From Liolophura sinensis (taxonomy: Eukaryota > Mollusca > Polyplacophora > Chitonida > Chitonidae), in assembly GCF_032854445.1 (NCBI RefSeq), contig NC_088295.1:40165385-40229384 (forward strand): a stretch of 64,000 nucleotides of DNA, read 5' to 3'. Of this stretch, positions 39,372 to 51,400 are shown piece by piece (positions within the stretch are counted from its first letter, which is position 1; each line of letters starts with the position of its first letter). The position numbers were made by a program, and so were the translations under genes. The notes beneath the pieces are model-generated. The model worked only from the letters and a program-made list of their open reading frames with translations. It searched no databases and was not told the origin of the DNA.

Positions 39372-39633
39372 CTCCAAATAAGTGATCTGTTACTTTTAAC
39401 AGAAAGTCTGCTGTCTGAGTGATGCTATTCTTTTAGTATAACACAATACTCCGTTACATTATACATGATATATTGTTAGTCTAATGCAATCTTAATGCTC
39501 AATTAATGGAATATGTGTGCGATACGTTTAAAGGAATTATTTGTTGCAACAGAATACACTCTAACATCACTCAGAAAACAGATTTTCCGTTAAATTTAAC
39601 ACATTATTATTATTATTATTATTATTATGAGAG
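39372..39633. mobile_element. TIR MITE (copy 2), same family
   Basis: Left CTCCAAATAAGTGATCTGTTA..TTTTAACAGAAAGTCTG and right CAGATTTTCCGTTAAATTTAAC in inverted orientation match the ends of the 35952-36467 element, including the TCTGAGTGATG block. The right terminus has expanded into an (ATT)n microsatellite (39602-39629) before the closing ATGAGAG. Confidence 0.8.
39602..39629. repeat. (ATT)n microsatellite
   Basis: About nine ATT units at the right end of MITE copy 2. Confidence 0.95.
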
Positions 39634-39868
39634 ATCTTTCTTAGATGGGTGTTTAGCGCCATTGACAAGAACACAGCTTTTGTCCTAATATTCTAGTATA
39701 TATACAGGTTCGCTCCAAGGTGTAAAATCATTGGTTGTTCACTAGCTAAGTTGATATACTAATAGATCCGCCCAACCCAATCAAATGTACAATACACGTA
39801 CATCAGTCAGCGTTGTCAGCAGTTGTTTCCCCTTGGTAAAATCTTTGATAATGCCTACTTAATATTGA

Positions 39869-40141
39869 TTTTTTTTTTTTTTTTTTTTTTTTGATTGGTG
39901 TTTTACGCCGTACTCAAGAATATTTCACTTATACGACGGCGGCCAGCATTATGGTGGGTGGAAACCGGGCAGAGCCCGGAGGAAACCCACGACCATCCGC
40001 AGGTTGCTGACAGACCTTCTCACGTACGGCCGGAGAGGAAGCCAGCATGAGCTGGACTTGAACTCACAGCGACCGCATTGGTGAGAGACTCCTGGGTCAT
40101 TACACTGCGCTAGCGCTTTAACCGACTGAGCCACGGAGGCC
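39869..40141 (-). mobile_element. SINE-A full-length reference copy (minus strand)
   Basis: Flanked by CCTACTTAATATTGA at 39854-39868 and 40142-40156. On the - strand it starts GGGCCTCCGTGGCTCAGTCGG. The RNA polymerase III A box TGGCTCAGTCGG maps to 40122-40133 and the B box GAGTTCAAGTCC to 40054-40065. It ends in an A run (T run at 39870-39891 on the + strand). With both promoter boxes intact it is the best candidate source-like copy. Confidence 0.95.
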
Positions 40142-40388
40142 CCTACTTAATATTGAACAAAAAGCCCTACGATAATGTTGATGACTCAATGTAGTCACTT
40201 TTCCCAGACTTGTCCGAAGATCTGCTTAATATTCAACAGCTAAACCATATAATGATGTTGTTGATTGACTGAATCACTTTTCAAAGGCTTGTTCACTTTT
40301 TGAAAGATATTTGACAGTTTATGACATTTAAGAGTCTATGCTATAATATTGATTGAGAGCTTGGAGAAACGTAATACATTTAGCCAGA

Positions 40389-40432
40389 GCATATTCCTGA
40401 GTACGGCGTTAACAACAATCAAATAAATAAAT
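40389..40432 (+). mobile_element. SINE-A very short 3' fragment with target duplication
   Basis: Only CATATTCCTGAGTACGGCG plus tail. ATTTAGCCAGAG and ATTTAACCAGAG flank it, implying that this 44-base stub integrated as such. Confidence 0.75.
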
Positions 40433-40887
40433 GAATTTAACCAGAGTGCTTAGAATTTGATCAGGCAACAATTAACGGACTCATTTTCAACTGACTGCTA
40501 CCGGTACCACAAAACGGTACACCACAGTTTAGACACGAAACACTGAAATAATCTGACGATATGACCTGTACAGTATGACCAATAAACATCCGCATATAAC
40601 TTTGTCTATGGGGAACTCCTAAGCCTGATTTGTTAGGCCTGTTTTCTTTTCTCTGAATACAGTAAGATATTTGGATTGTATCGTGGCCTTTACGGACCAT
40701 GCATGTTAACAATGTACATTTTGTCGCCAGTGACGTCATCTGTGATTGGTAAAACGGGTATTTAATATCAAATTCACCATTTGGTGCATAGACCCATAGG
40801 CCTATGTACTGGATTTCCCAGACATGAATATATAAACTAAGGTAAAAAAAAAAAAAAACAACGCTGTGTGCTAACACAATATGCTGG

Positions 40888-41222
40888 AGTGAGTGAGTGC
40901 TTGGGGCTTAACGTCGTACTTAACAATATTTCAGTCATATGACGACGAAGGAATCCTTAGGGTACATGTAATGTGCCTCCTTGTTGCAGGAGGACAGATT
41001 TCCAGCGCTCTTTTATGTAGTGCTGCTTTACTGAGACGCTTTACCGAAGGCAAGTAAATCACCCTGCCCGAGACTGATACGAGTCAACCAGTCGTTGCAC
41101 CAAACCCCTTCATGCTGAACGCCAAGCGACAACTTCCTCTTTTAAGGCCTTAAGTGTGACTCGACCCAGGATTGACCCTAGTAGAGCGAACGCTCTTCTA
41201 ACTTTGCTATCGAGGCCTGTCT
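40888..41222 (-). mobile_element. SINE-B full copy with 11-bp target duplication
   Basis: CAATATGCTGG flanks it at 40877-40887 and 41223-41233. On the - strand it begins with a tRNA-like head (GGCCTCGATAGCAAAGTTAG, B-like box GGGTCGAGTC) and ends GACGTTAAGCCCCAAGCACT with a (CACT)n tail. About 335 bp. Confidence 0.9.
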
Positions 41223-41453
41223 CAATATGCTGGATAAAAATTATTACGGTGTTTTCAGATACAGTTTTTAATGGTCTCTGTACCAATGCTTACTTCAGTT
41301 TTAGGGTTTTTTTTCCTGTACTAGACCTGGGCGAATTTCCATAAATGACACCAGGGATATAGGCATATATGCGCTTTGGCCGTGGCATTGAGCAAACCCA
41401 CCACCTCGACCTAATGATGTAAAGTAAATATTTATATTACTTAAATGTTATAC

Positions 41454-41601
41454 GGTCTGGCAGCAACCTGCGGATGATCGTGGGTTTCCCCCGGGCACTG
41501 CCCGGTTTCCACACACCATAATGCTGGCAGCCGTCGCATAAGTGAAATATTCTTGAGTACGGCGTAAAACACCATTCAAATAAATAAATAAAACAAACAA
41601 A
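41454..41601 (+). mobile_element. SINE-A 5'-truncated copy, first of a nested pair
   Basis: TAAATGTTATAC flanks it at 41442-41453 and 41602-41613. Begins GGTCTGGCAGCAACCTGCGG. Confidence 0.9.
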
Positions 41602-41620
41602 TAAATGTTATACTTTCATA

Positions 41621-41695
41621 TCGTATAAGTGAAATATCCTTGAGTAGGCCTACGGCGTAAAGAACCAAATAAATAAATAAATAAATATACTTTCA
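41621..41695 (+). mobile_element. SINE-A short 3' copy inserted next to the previous one
   Basis: TATACTTTCATA flanks it at 41609-41620 and 41696-41707. Contains CGTATAAGTGAAATATCC, GGCGTAAAGAACC and tail. Confidence 0.88.
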
Positions 41696-42079
41696 TAATT
41701 ATTTAAGGAAGCTATACATTGTCAAAAAAATCGATTAGTGCAAATCGAATTGAATTTTGGCTATTGTTTTAGAATAGCCCAAATAATTACCTGTCACAAA
41801 ATCTCATCCTCGTCTGTACACATGTAACCGTTCAAATCGGTAATAAAGTACCTAACATTTATAAACCGGGCCGCATTGTAACTTTTTGAAAACTTTTGAA
41901 TCATTTTGACAGAGTAAATAGTAGAGGTACGAGTTAAATTTTTACGTGGAAGACAATAACTTGAGCTATTCTTGGTACATATAGAAAATTTGATTTGGTT
42001 TGTAAATATGTATGATTTGCCAAACATCTTCGGTGTAGCCTCTTAAATTATAACTCATTAATTGATTCGATCCTAGCCT

Positions 42080-42460
42080 ATAATAACAACGGATGATGAC
42101 CTTATATATGCTCGGGGCATGCAGTCGCACTTGCAATCTCGCTATAGTGGCGCTTTCCACCCTCCCATCTGCGCATACCCTTAACACTGGATAAAATGAC
42201 GACTTGATTGACGTATACAGCATGACAAATACGTCCACGGCTGGTTGGAATTCGGTGAGCAGACATAACCGGATACGACGAGGCTCAATCAGATCGCCAC
42301 TCTTGTGCAATTAGTGTCGGAATCGGCGAGACTCGCGCACTCCAGAATGCACATATATGTACAAGGCAACAGCCCGAGAAGTCGGGCGTGTGTGTGGCGG
42401 GATACGAAGCAATTGATTAAGCTGGCATTTGGCTGGGATTCCACAATCTCCGACTTTTCC
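42080..42460. promoter_or_regulatory. CpG-dense intergenic segment of unknown role
   Basis: CpGs are frequent (for example GTCGCACTTG, TACGACGAGG, GGAATCGGCGAGACTCGCGC and GAAGTCGGGCG) against a CpG-poor surround. Open frames exist on both strands but none resembles a known protein. It could be an unannotated start site, an enhancer or a young insertion. Confidence 0.25.
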
Positions 42461-42783
42461 TCCCGTATCAATTGTCTATTTCCTTCTTTATCGACAATAT
42501 CCTGAACTCAAATAAGGTCAATGACAAACCCCTTAGTATATATGTGCATAGCCTTTCTAGTTTAATCAATATATGGTGTGGGGTGCGGGGTGCAAAAAAG
42601 TGGACAACTAATATATGCATACTGATCTCATGAATTTTTTCTGTTAAAATATATGAAACTGTCGAACCTTAATGAGTGCATGTAGGTCGTCATTAGATTA
42701 ATGTGAAGTCCATTTACGTTGGCAGTGTAGATTTTGTTTAATACAGAGGGTTTGTATACTTGGCTTGTGCACTAAATAGGCTG

Positions 42784-42875
42784 ATGACTACAAATTAAAA
42801 TCTAAAAAACAAAACAAAAACAACAACAACAAAAAACAAAACAAAAAAAACAAAACAAAAAAAAACAAAACACAC
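42784..42875. repeat. A-rich CAAAA/CAA simple repeat
   Basis: Irregular (CAAAA)n and (CAA)n run on the + strand; low complexity. Confidence 0.9.
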
Positions 42876-43002
42876 ATACAGTTTGTTTTCATAAATTGTC
42901 CAGCATATATCGTTAAGATATACCAAGTTCACTGAAAGCCTAACTGGGTAGACTATGGGCAACATTCGTCAGCAGATATATCACTGAATATTTCTCCTTG
43001 CT

Positions 43003-43090
43003 GTAACCTCTCAGTGTTGAGCGTCGAGCGAGGCAGCAACAAGTACCAATTTTACAGCCTTTGGTTTGACCCGACCCGGTGGACTCTCTA
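43003..43090 (-). mobile_element. SINE-C fragment
   Basis: Shares AACCTCTCAGTGTTGAGCG, CAGCAACAAGTACCAATTTT and TTTGGTTTGACCCG with the 50157-50475 copy. Confidence 0.6.
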
Positions 43091-44116
43091 ACCTTTATGG
43101 AACCGAAGCGTGAAAAAGCCTGGACTGTATGGCGTTAAGCAACAATCAATCAATCTTTTTTTCTTGCCCTCATTCATATACATGCATTATGTCTTTCATC
43201 ATGTCATTCTCTTTCTCTGTTCACAAATGACTTGAATATACAATAACTTCGTGCAGTATCAATGTAACGCCGCGTGTTAAGACATTAAAACTGCAATATT
43301 CCACCATCCAAGAAACCAAGATGATATTCCCTTCAATCCCAAACTTGTGCGTTGAATTCCTACAAAACTCTTCTTTTTTTCACGTACCCTGGGACACATT
43401 ATGAAAACAGATCACACATAAAACTTCTCAACTGCTCTGTTTCCATGTTTTAAAGGCTTACAAGCTGCCAGGAAATCAAAGGCGTCATTTGACGTAAATG
43501 TGTCTCTTTGGAATTCTGTCCAAGATCAGTAATCGGAAAACACTGCCGTGTCGCTTAAATAATTCATGGATTCTTTTGTACTGAATGTCAGCAAGTGCTA
43601 TTATTTATCAGCAGCGTTGACATTCTCCGTCGACAATCACTGGAAGGAAGACGCTTTCCTAATGAGCGAGGAATTGATTTCATGTTGCGTAAAATAATGC
43701 ATCTTTTTTGTGAAGCCAGATATGATCATTTTCTATACTACCCGTATGCCATCTGGTCACCACAAGATCATTTCACTGGTTTTCAAACTGCAAGTACTTA
43801 CTAATTAGTACACATCACTAATGCCTTAAATGATTTAACCTCAGCTTCCAAAAAGAAAGCATTGGGCCTTGTTGTCAAAGTCGGTGGATCGACAACGTTA
43901 GGACAGCCATCAATGTGACAGTACTGCTGAGATTTTTTACTTTACTTTCCGATCGTTGGTTCAAACCTGGACAGCATGGTCTCAAGGAATTTTCAACACC
44001 AGAACGCTACGCCAGGAAAGTGTAAATCCCAGATAACGATAAAACTGTTACTTGGACTATTTTCTAAGTAAGATACACTAATCTGGGCCGTATATGTTTC
44101 CCATACGTGAAGTTTG

Positions 44117-44293
44117 CTGAAGTTGACTGCCTTCCGCCAATACGGCCACATTTGCAGTGCGTTACATGTGGAAAAGTTCATGCATTACTTGCCAAAGGCT
44201 GGTGGTTTACCCTGGGCATCAAAACGCCAACCACCCTTAAAACTGACCGCGGACGTACAAGTGAAATATTCCTGTGTACGGCGTTATAACTTG
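44117..44293 (+). mobile_element. Diverged SINE remnant
   Basis: GTACAAGTGAAATATTCCTG followed by TGTACGGCGTTATAAC matches the SINE-A 3' region; the upstream part is poorly conserved. It explains the overlapping spurious open frames here. Confidence 0.5.
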
Positions 44294-45414
44294 AAACAAG
44301 ACATTCAGAGAATACCGGTAGCTCGCCAGATCGACCAGTTCGCAAAACTGTACAATGTTCAAGTCATGCGATACCTTCAAATATTGAACTCTAAAGCAAA
44401 ATAAAATGATTGACACTGCTACACAAAATATTATTCTCTAAGTAGATAGTGCTAAGATCTTGCCAGCAAGAAAGGCCAGAGTTATTATATATATGACTGT
44501 TCATGGTATGCGTAAGGATTTCCGATCAGTGCCTTCGCATGTTTTGGAGTTGTAAATCATTGCGGTGGAAAGAGACACTGTGAGGAGTTCGTGCACATGT
44601 TTACCGCTTTACAGGTTTTTCAGATTGCGAAATGCATGTGACAATCCATGAACAATGGGTGGCTGTGAATGTCTAACGAAATGTTGAGCTATGAAGTAAG
44701 AAACTTGGTCTATGATATGCAAATGGCTACTGATGACTAGCCATCTCTACACAATGGACGCCCCTGCAACTCTGTGATTGGCCAAAAACTTCAACTGAAC
44801 TGGACACCGCCACCGCCACCGACAGCATCTGACCCCCGCTTACAATACCTCTCCTTACTTCGTACAGGCGAGTTGATAAATAACTGCGCACCGCAAAAAT
44901 AGCTTATGCAATTATTTTTAAAAGATCTTATCTAATTTGATTTTATGTTCGATCGCCGACTTTTAAATCACTCCACTCTTGCTGAAAGCAACCAAGGCGT
45001 CAGGACATCTCATTGAACATGAATTACGTAACCTATGTATGGGACATGCTGTTGAACTAGATGTACTTACAATGACAGTATTATGATCAAATTCGTGATC
45101 TTGACTGACAGTTCGGAAAGGTCTATTGTAAGATTCTTCAGACAACCTTTGTTACAACTACAACGCCTTTAACGAAAAAATCAAGAAGATTTTACCATTA
45201 TTTTTGTCACATTCACTGATGGCAGTGAGGTTTACGGCTGGAGGAAACTCGGAATCAGCCTGTGACAACAAGACTAAAGTTTTCTGACTTAAAGCTGCAG
45301 CTGAAATAGCGAGATTGAAACCTCATTGGTCAATGGCTGATGGCCACAATGACTCAGCGCTTTAAGTATTTGGCCCTGGGAGGATGTTCAAAATAAAACC
45401 ACCAAGTGATTAAC

Positions 45415-48032
45415 ATTTCAAGGTGTTGTATAACTAACATTTATTTTCTCTTATTACTTTCTTTTCAACAAACCACAAACAATCCAAATTTTTTTCACAA
45501 GGCTAGTTAATTGAGTAAAGTGGGATATAAAGCTTACAACCATTGGATTATCTTAATCAATTTGGAGTAACTTGAAAAGTAGAGAGTTATAAAGAGGCAA
45601 AATGTCCATGCAAAATCATCTTGCATTGTAGATCGAAGACGGATTGCTATAAATGATGATGTTTTTCTACTTGAGATAAATCTGATGACATTGAAAGATT
45701 TTGTTTAATTGCTTGCTTTGTACATTGTACATGCAAATCATACAATCATGTAAATTATCTTGCACTGCATTTGTGTTAAACATAGATGTATTGGTCTACC
45801 AAACAAGTGGTAACTTGAGAGAATTTTACAGACATTCCTTACATTGAAATCAGTAAACTAACACTTTGTTTATCTACCTCCACCTGCCCCCCCCCCCCCT
45901 CAACACACATTAATTGAACTGCTGTTTTGGTGCCAGAGTAAAATGATTTTTGGTTACTTTATAGCTGTGCCCACATCAGTTAAGTTTTGGGTCGGATAAA
46001 AGACCAAATGGAGATTTGGACTGACAAAGACTATATTCATGACCATCAAAAATTCTGTATTAAGACCTTATATTATTTTAGAGCTAAATATGTTACAAAT
46101 TTAACCTAATTTTAATTTAACTCCTCATGTTATGCACTAATAGAGAAAAATGTGAACATTTTGGGTTTGTTTTCAATGTTTTCCATTGTTTAAAGTTCAA
46201 CTCTTGTAGAAACTGAATATGAATGCCCATTTATGAATAAATAATATAAACCCAAATTACCTGCACTGTGAAGGCAAATGATAATTTCTATTTGCCTTAT
46301 ACACCCATCTGGTGAGTATTTGTCATGCTATTGATAAATACTTAAAAACTGTTTTGATCATATTTTCTGTTTAGCAATGTACTTTAAGAAAACTTCAAGG
46401 ACGGCTACTACCTGGGTGACAATCTTGGTCTTCTTTACACTGATCCCACATTCCCTGTGCAACATTCTTATGATTATGTGATTGCATAATTAGCAAATAT
46501 TTCTTGTCATGGACATGAAAGTTGCAACATCTCTAAAAACTAGTCATAACAGTTTTGTGATATAAAGTGCAAATTTTAGTCTAATTATTTAGTCCAGTCG
46601 AGGAGAGAACAACACACACAAACACCTTTCTTTGGGGAAGACTTTTTCAGCTTTATCTTTTTTCCTGCTTGAATACTTTTTTTCTTTAAATTTTGGTTAA
46701 AAGCTTCAAGTGGAGACACTATGACACAACTGACACATCCAAACCTCCTATGTTAGAATGCAATTACCTAGAGAATAACCCTGATATGTAGCCCTCCAAG
46801 TCACAAAAACACATAACTTACCATCTGGTTTCAATATAGTACGACTGAGAGGCAAGGAAAAACTGAACAAGAGTAAGAATTAACATAATTAAAACTTAAC
46901 TTACATACAATGGACTCTCATTTAACTGTAACAGAAACATTCTACAAATCTGCTTCAGAGATGGCACAACAATGCTTGTAAAATAACACGTTTCTTTTAA
47001 AATTAAACAGCATTAGTAAATTCTAAAAATGAGTTAACTTTTTTCAATATGGATACTAGGATGTTATATTTCATCAAAGCAACAACTCCAGCCTGGTGAA
47101 AACTGAAGGGTTCAGGGTGGTGCTGCTGGTAATTGCCTGAGACTTAACTAGTCCAAGATTCTCTCACGTTAGGTTTGGCAATATTTTGTTCTGCCAAACA
47201 GAGCCTAAAACCAAGGTGAGAGCAGGCTCTATTTAAAATTCTAATGTAGTTACCTGCACTTGTCAAATATGTCCAGGAGGGCAGTATTACCCAAAAATCT
47301 TGTGTCTAGGCGCCTTTGGAAATAACCAATCAATAGTTAAATGCTGTATGACTGAAACAAATATTTCTCGTGAGACCTGTTTGAAGGATAATTTTTGTTT
47401 CCAATGACATGACAAACTGCTTTTCACAGCTGCATCAGATTTTTAAATGGAACTCACTCTGACCTTGTGTTAAGATCCATTTATGGCCGAACAAAATTTT
47501 GCCAAACCTAATGTTAGAGTGATCTCAGACTACAACATAACATGCAACTGAAGTCACTCAATACAATGGCCATAAATATGTTCTGTTCTCAGATATTCTT
47601 TACAGTTGTGGCTTAAGGTACGTCTTACTGAGATACTCATGTAAGTGACCAGTATATGTTATATATTTTTTTAAACATCTTCAGGAAATCAACATTAATC
47701 CAAAGATAATGACTCCTCATTTATAACTTAGGGTACTTTTTATAACTGTATCTTATTTCGTGACTTATATAACCTCCCTTGAATTTAAAAGTTTTGCCTC
47801 CAACATGAGTATAACCGAAGTGGACAAAAATAAATAATTTCACTAAGAACATAATCATTGACAAAATGTCTGAAAATAAACACCTTTAAAAATTTGTAGA
47901 GATGGGTGAAAACAATAGATATGGGTCACCCTGTATCACACCAATGGAGAGTTGTCTTCAAAATATCACATAAAATTGCAAGGGGGTAAAGCAGTCATCT
48001 ATTTGACTTCTGTATTCGCCAGTACAGAAAGA
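45415..48032 (-). other. Probable long 3' UTR of UBE2O, with poly(A) signal
   Basis: This 2.6 kb AT-rich block after the UBE2O stop has no SINE copies, unlike both its flanks. The only canonical AATAAA on the - strand that I find in it is at 45440-45445. No coding is apparent. The extent is inferred from the signal and from the absence of repeats. Confidence 0.45.
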
Positions 48033-48465
48033 TTAACTCCCTTTAATACTGTCAATGGCATTACGTAAATCGTCCAGATGTTTACAGATTGTCATACAGA
48101 ATCCTTTAGAAGCAGGCAGAAGTGGAAACTCTGGCACAGTATCCAGGTCAGGTTTATCATAGCTGCTGCCTTTATGGGGAATAACTCTGCCAGAGACATT
48201 ATCAGGGGACATCACTCCAACAGGACCATTAGCATGCTGATCATCTCCAATCTGACTGCTCTTGTCCTTTTCAACATCAGTCAATGACCTTGCATAACTG
48301 TTATCACCACTGTGTTCATCTTGGACAAGCTCTTCTCTTGTTGTGCCAGCAGATGTGGAATTTTCCACCACTCTGACCGAGTCTACCGGTGTTTGAGGGG
48401 TAGCAGCGTGTGACATCCTGCCACTCTTACTCTGCCTGACCCATCCTTCTACTCGTTTTATCATC
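48033..48465 (-). CDS. UBE2O: UBE2O last coding exon: C-terminal tail
   Basis: After an ATCTAG acceptor, one base completes Arg and 143 codons follow to the stop at 48033-48035. It begins [14 protein letters not shown] (human LVNRIESWLE), passes through a disordered Ser/Thr/Asp-rich stretch, and ends with the conserved terminal helix [18 protein letters not shown] ... AIDSIKGS, matching human FPLFPLSKGFIKSIRGVL. The conserved terminus supports the stop as genuine. Confidence 0.94.
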
Positions 48466-51400
48466 CTAGATTATCACAAAAACACACAAAAAAAACAAAA
48501 GATGGTCTAAGGTCTGCTCATCAGAATTGTGGGTAGCTACACTTCCAGATGGAAACATGCTGTTTAAAGAAACAAGGCAATAAGTGGAGACACCAAGCAA
48601 TAAGTAGGAGAAACCAGGCAATAAGTGGAGAAACCAGGCAAATAAGTAAGGAAATTTGGTGATCTGAAAGAAACTAGGTAAAGTCTTCACCACAGACAAT
48701 GTATGGTGACTACAGAATGAAATATTAGCTCATGCTCTGCACAGACAAGAATGGATACAAAACTTTCTGATTGTAAATGAATTAGGTATACAGCATACTG
48801 ACATCAATCCACACATGCACGTAAATAAATAAAAAATAAATGTACAGGTCTCATAAAGACACATGTACCCTAAATACTCCACTTTTTCGCATATCCATCA
48901 TGCTTGGTTGTCAAATTTCAGAGCTTCAAGGGGCAATGTTAGTTTGGCAGTAAAGACAGAATAATACTCTCACCAATGCGGTTGCTGTGAGTTCAAATCC
49001 AGCTTGTGCTGGCTACATGTTTGGTCATATGTATGAAGGTCTGCCATCAACCTGTTGATAATTGTGCGTTCCCCTGGGTCCTGCTCGGTTTGCTCCCACC
49101 ATAATGTGAAAAAAACTGAAATACTCTTGAGTACGGCGTGAAACACCAATGAAATAAACAAATTGAGTGACAAAGACAGAGGCTTACCTTGGCCCTGTTG
49201 CCAGGATGTGTTGTTGAGCTTCAGTGTGGAAGACAACAGGAGGACGAGAGGCTATCCCAGCCATTGACTAGTGCAAATAAAAGGGAAACTTGAACATCAT
49301 TGTATGAAATGAACTTAATTTGGAAAAGGTTTGCTAATTAACTTATCCAATATGTATTTTCTATTTAGGATGCTTATTTCCTAATGGCTACAAAATAACA
49401 TGCCTTTGTTTTACAGTTTATTTAAATAACTTTTCAACCTGAAACTATCAAATGACAATATTCTCACCATGACATGCAATTTGCATAAATGGATTTTGAA
49501 GATTTTAGTAGATCACCAAATGAACGACACAATATCCCACATCATTTTCTTGGATTGGGAAATCTTGGGTCATGCCTGAGGCGTTACATGCTAGAAATTT
49601 AGTCAAAGCCACTCTTCCAACCAGCTTTGCTCCTGTAACTAACTCATTTGAACATCATCCAGTGTACCTGCATGAGCTTGAGTGCTGCCATTTCGTTTGT
49701 ACATCTTACTGTTTTCATGCCCCTGCTGGCTGCCTCTCTGCTTCTCAAAAACCTGCTTCATTGTAGTATGGCTCCACTGACCAATATCAACCCTGTCAAC
49801 AGTAACAGATGCTGTCTTACTTTCTTGGTCTGCTGTGTTCATTATTAGACAGGCCATAACTCCAAATTAAGTTTTTCTAACTTCCCCCAGAGATACAAAC
49901 TAGATAATGACATTAATGAAGAAAATTATGTGTAGTTGGACTACACATAACTGAAGCTTTATAAAAGTGGCAAGAGATGTCTTCATTCTGACATTCCACT
50001 GTAACACACAATTAATTTCAACATGAAAATACATACAATTTAGTCCATGGTTATTTTGCTCCACTCACTAATAATATAAGATATATTATAAAAATTAATT
50101 TCGTTCACTGCACAAGTTGGCAAGCCGCATATTTAGGTTTTCATGTACACTTCATGTTTTATGTTGAACTAAACTATTTTCAGACATATGACGACAAGAG
50201 AGATAATATAGGTGTGTATATCTACATGTATACTGTGTCTTTTTGTGGTAGGGTAGACCCATGCCACCAAAGTGCTGCCCCACTGGAGTATCATGCCGAT
50301 GGCACCTGACATGACACTTCATGACACTATACTGACACCAGGACAACCAGTCCTGTTTCCTTCCTCTAACCTTTCAGTGTTAGGCACGAACGCGAGGGGC
50401 AACGACAAGTACCATTTTAAATCTTTGGTATAACTTGACCTGGGTTTGATCCTTAGTCTCCAAACTGCGAGATGCAGCATATTTATGTGGCAAGATAAAA
50501 AACATCATGCTGTCCACAGATTAGGTATATGCTACCCTATTTATTCAATCTTTCCACATATTCACCCTGTGTTGTTTTCAGAACATTTTGAGGACCATTT
50601 CTCTGCTTAGACTTAAAACATTATATTTTTCAGTCAAGCTCTGATGTTGGCATACCGACCAAAACATAAATTCTTGTTATTATCAAAACATTAAGATGGA
50701 TAAATTCCATTCACGTGTGCCTTCAAACAAGCGAAAAGCTTGAAGAAATAGGGTAACAGTATGTAAGACAATCAACATTCCAGTGTTTTTGAATGTATAT
50801 AGTGTGTGATGCAGACGCCATACCGGGGCATCTCCATGAACTACACAAATCACAACCCTGTTGCACAATAGGAAACATCATGCATGTAGTTGGTTAAGTG
50901 TCAATTTCAGTAAATGATATGTGTTTTTGGCAGAAAGTCTGAGAAATAATTTCAAGTGAATGATAAGAAAAACAATTTAAAGATGGGGTTCACTGTACCT
51001 TGTATAGAAATGAGGACTTGTAACAGGTTGGACTGGTTTGTCCACATCTCGTTATCCTGTGCAAAAATAAACCATGTGTATGGTGAGAAAAACTGATCAG
51101 TTCTGAGGCCGATTCCACAGAGCCTTCCCTGACTGAAGTCAAAAATGACAGCCTCCTCACAACGCTTAATGATTGGTACTAAGAAATGCGAGTTGTACAT
51201 ATTCATCCTCCGATCACATTAATCCTGAGGTCAAAATTTTAATTTATGTAGCCCCAAAATAAGCTCTCAAATCACATTTCAAAAGTTTGACATAAATCTG
51301 AAATGGTTTTGTGGAGTCACCCCAGATCCTTATATACACACACGAGTACTTATTCATACTATACAAAATAGTATTACATTTAGTATTATAGTATTACAAA

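Larger units (their letters stand above)
27931..45414. other. Intergenic region between convergent genes
   Basis: No conserved coding recognised on either strand. Contents are the SINE, MITE, foldback and tandem repeats listed separately. A polypyrimidine-rich tract is at 28900-29260 (source of a spurious 131-codon frame). A locally CpG-rich stretch at about 42080-42460 has no assigned gene. The remaining sequence shows nothing I can name. Confidence 0.7.

Noticed and set aside
40054-40133. tRNA gene (A and B boxes)
   Set aside because: The boxes belong to a SINE head with no tRNA cloverleaf; the element has target duplications and a SINE body.
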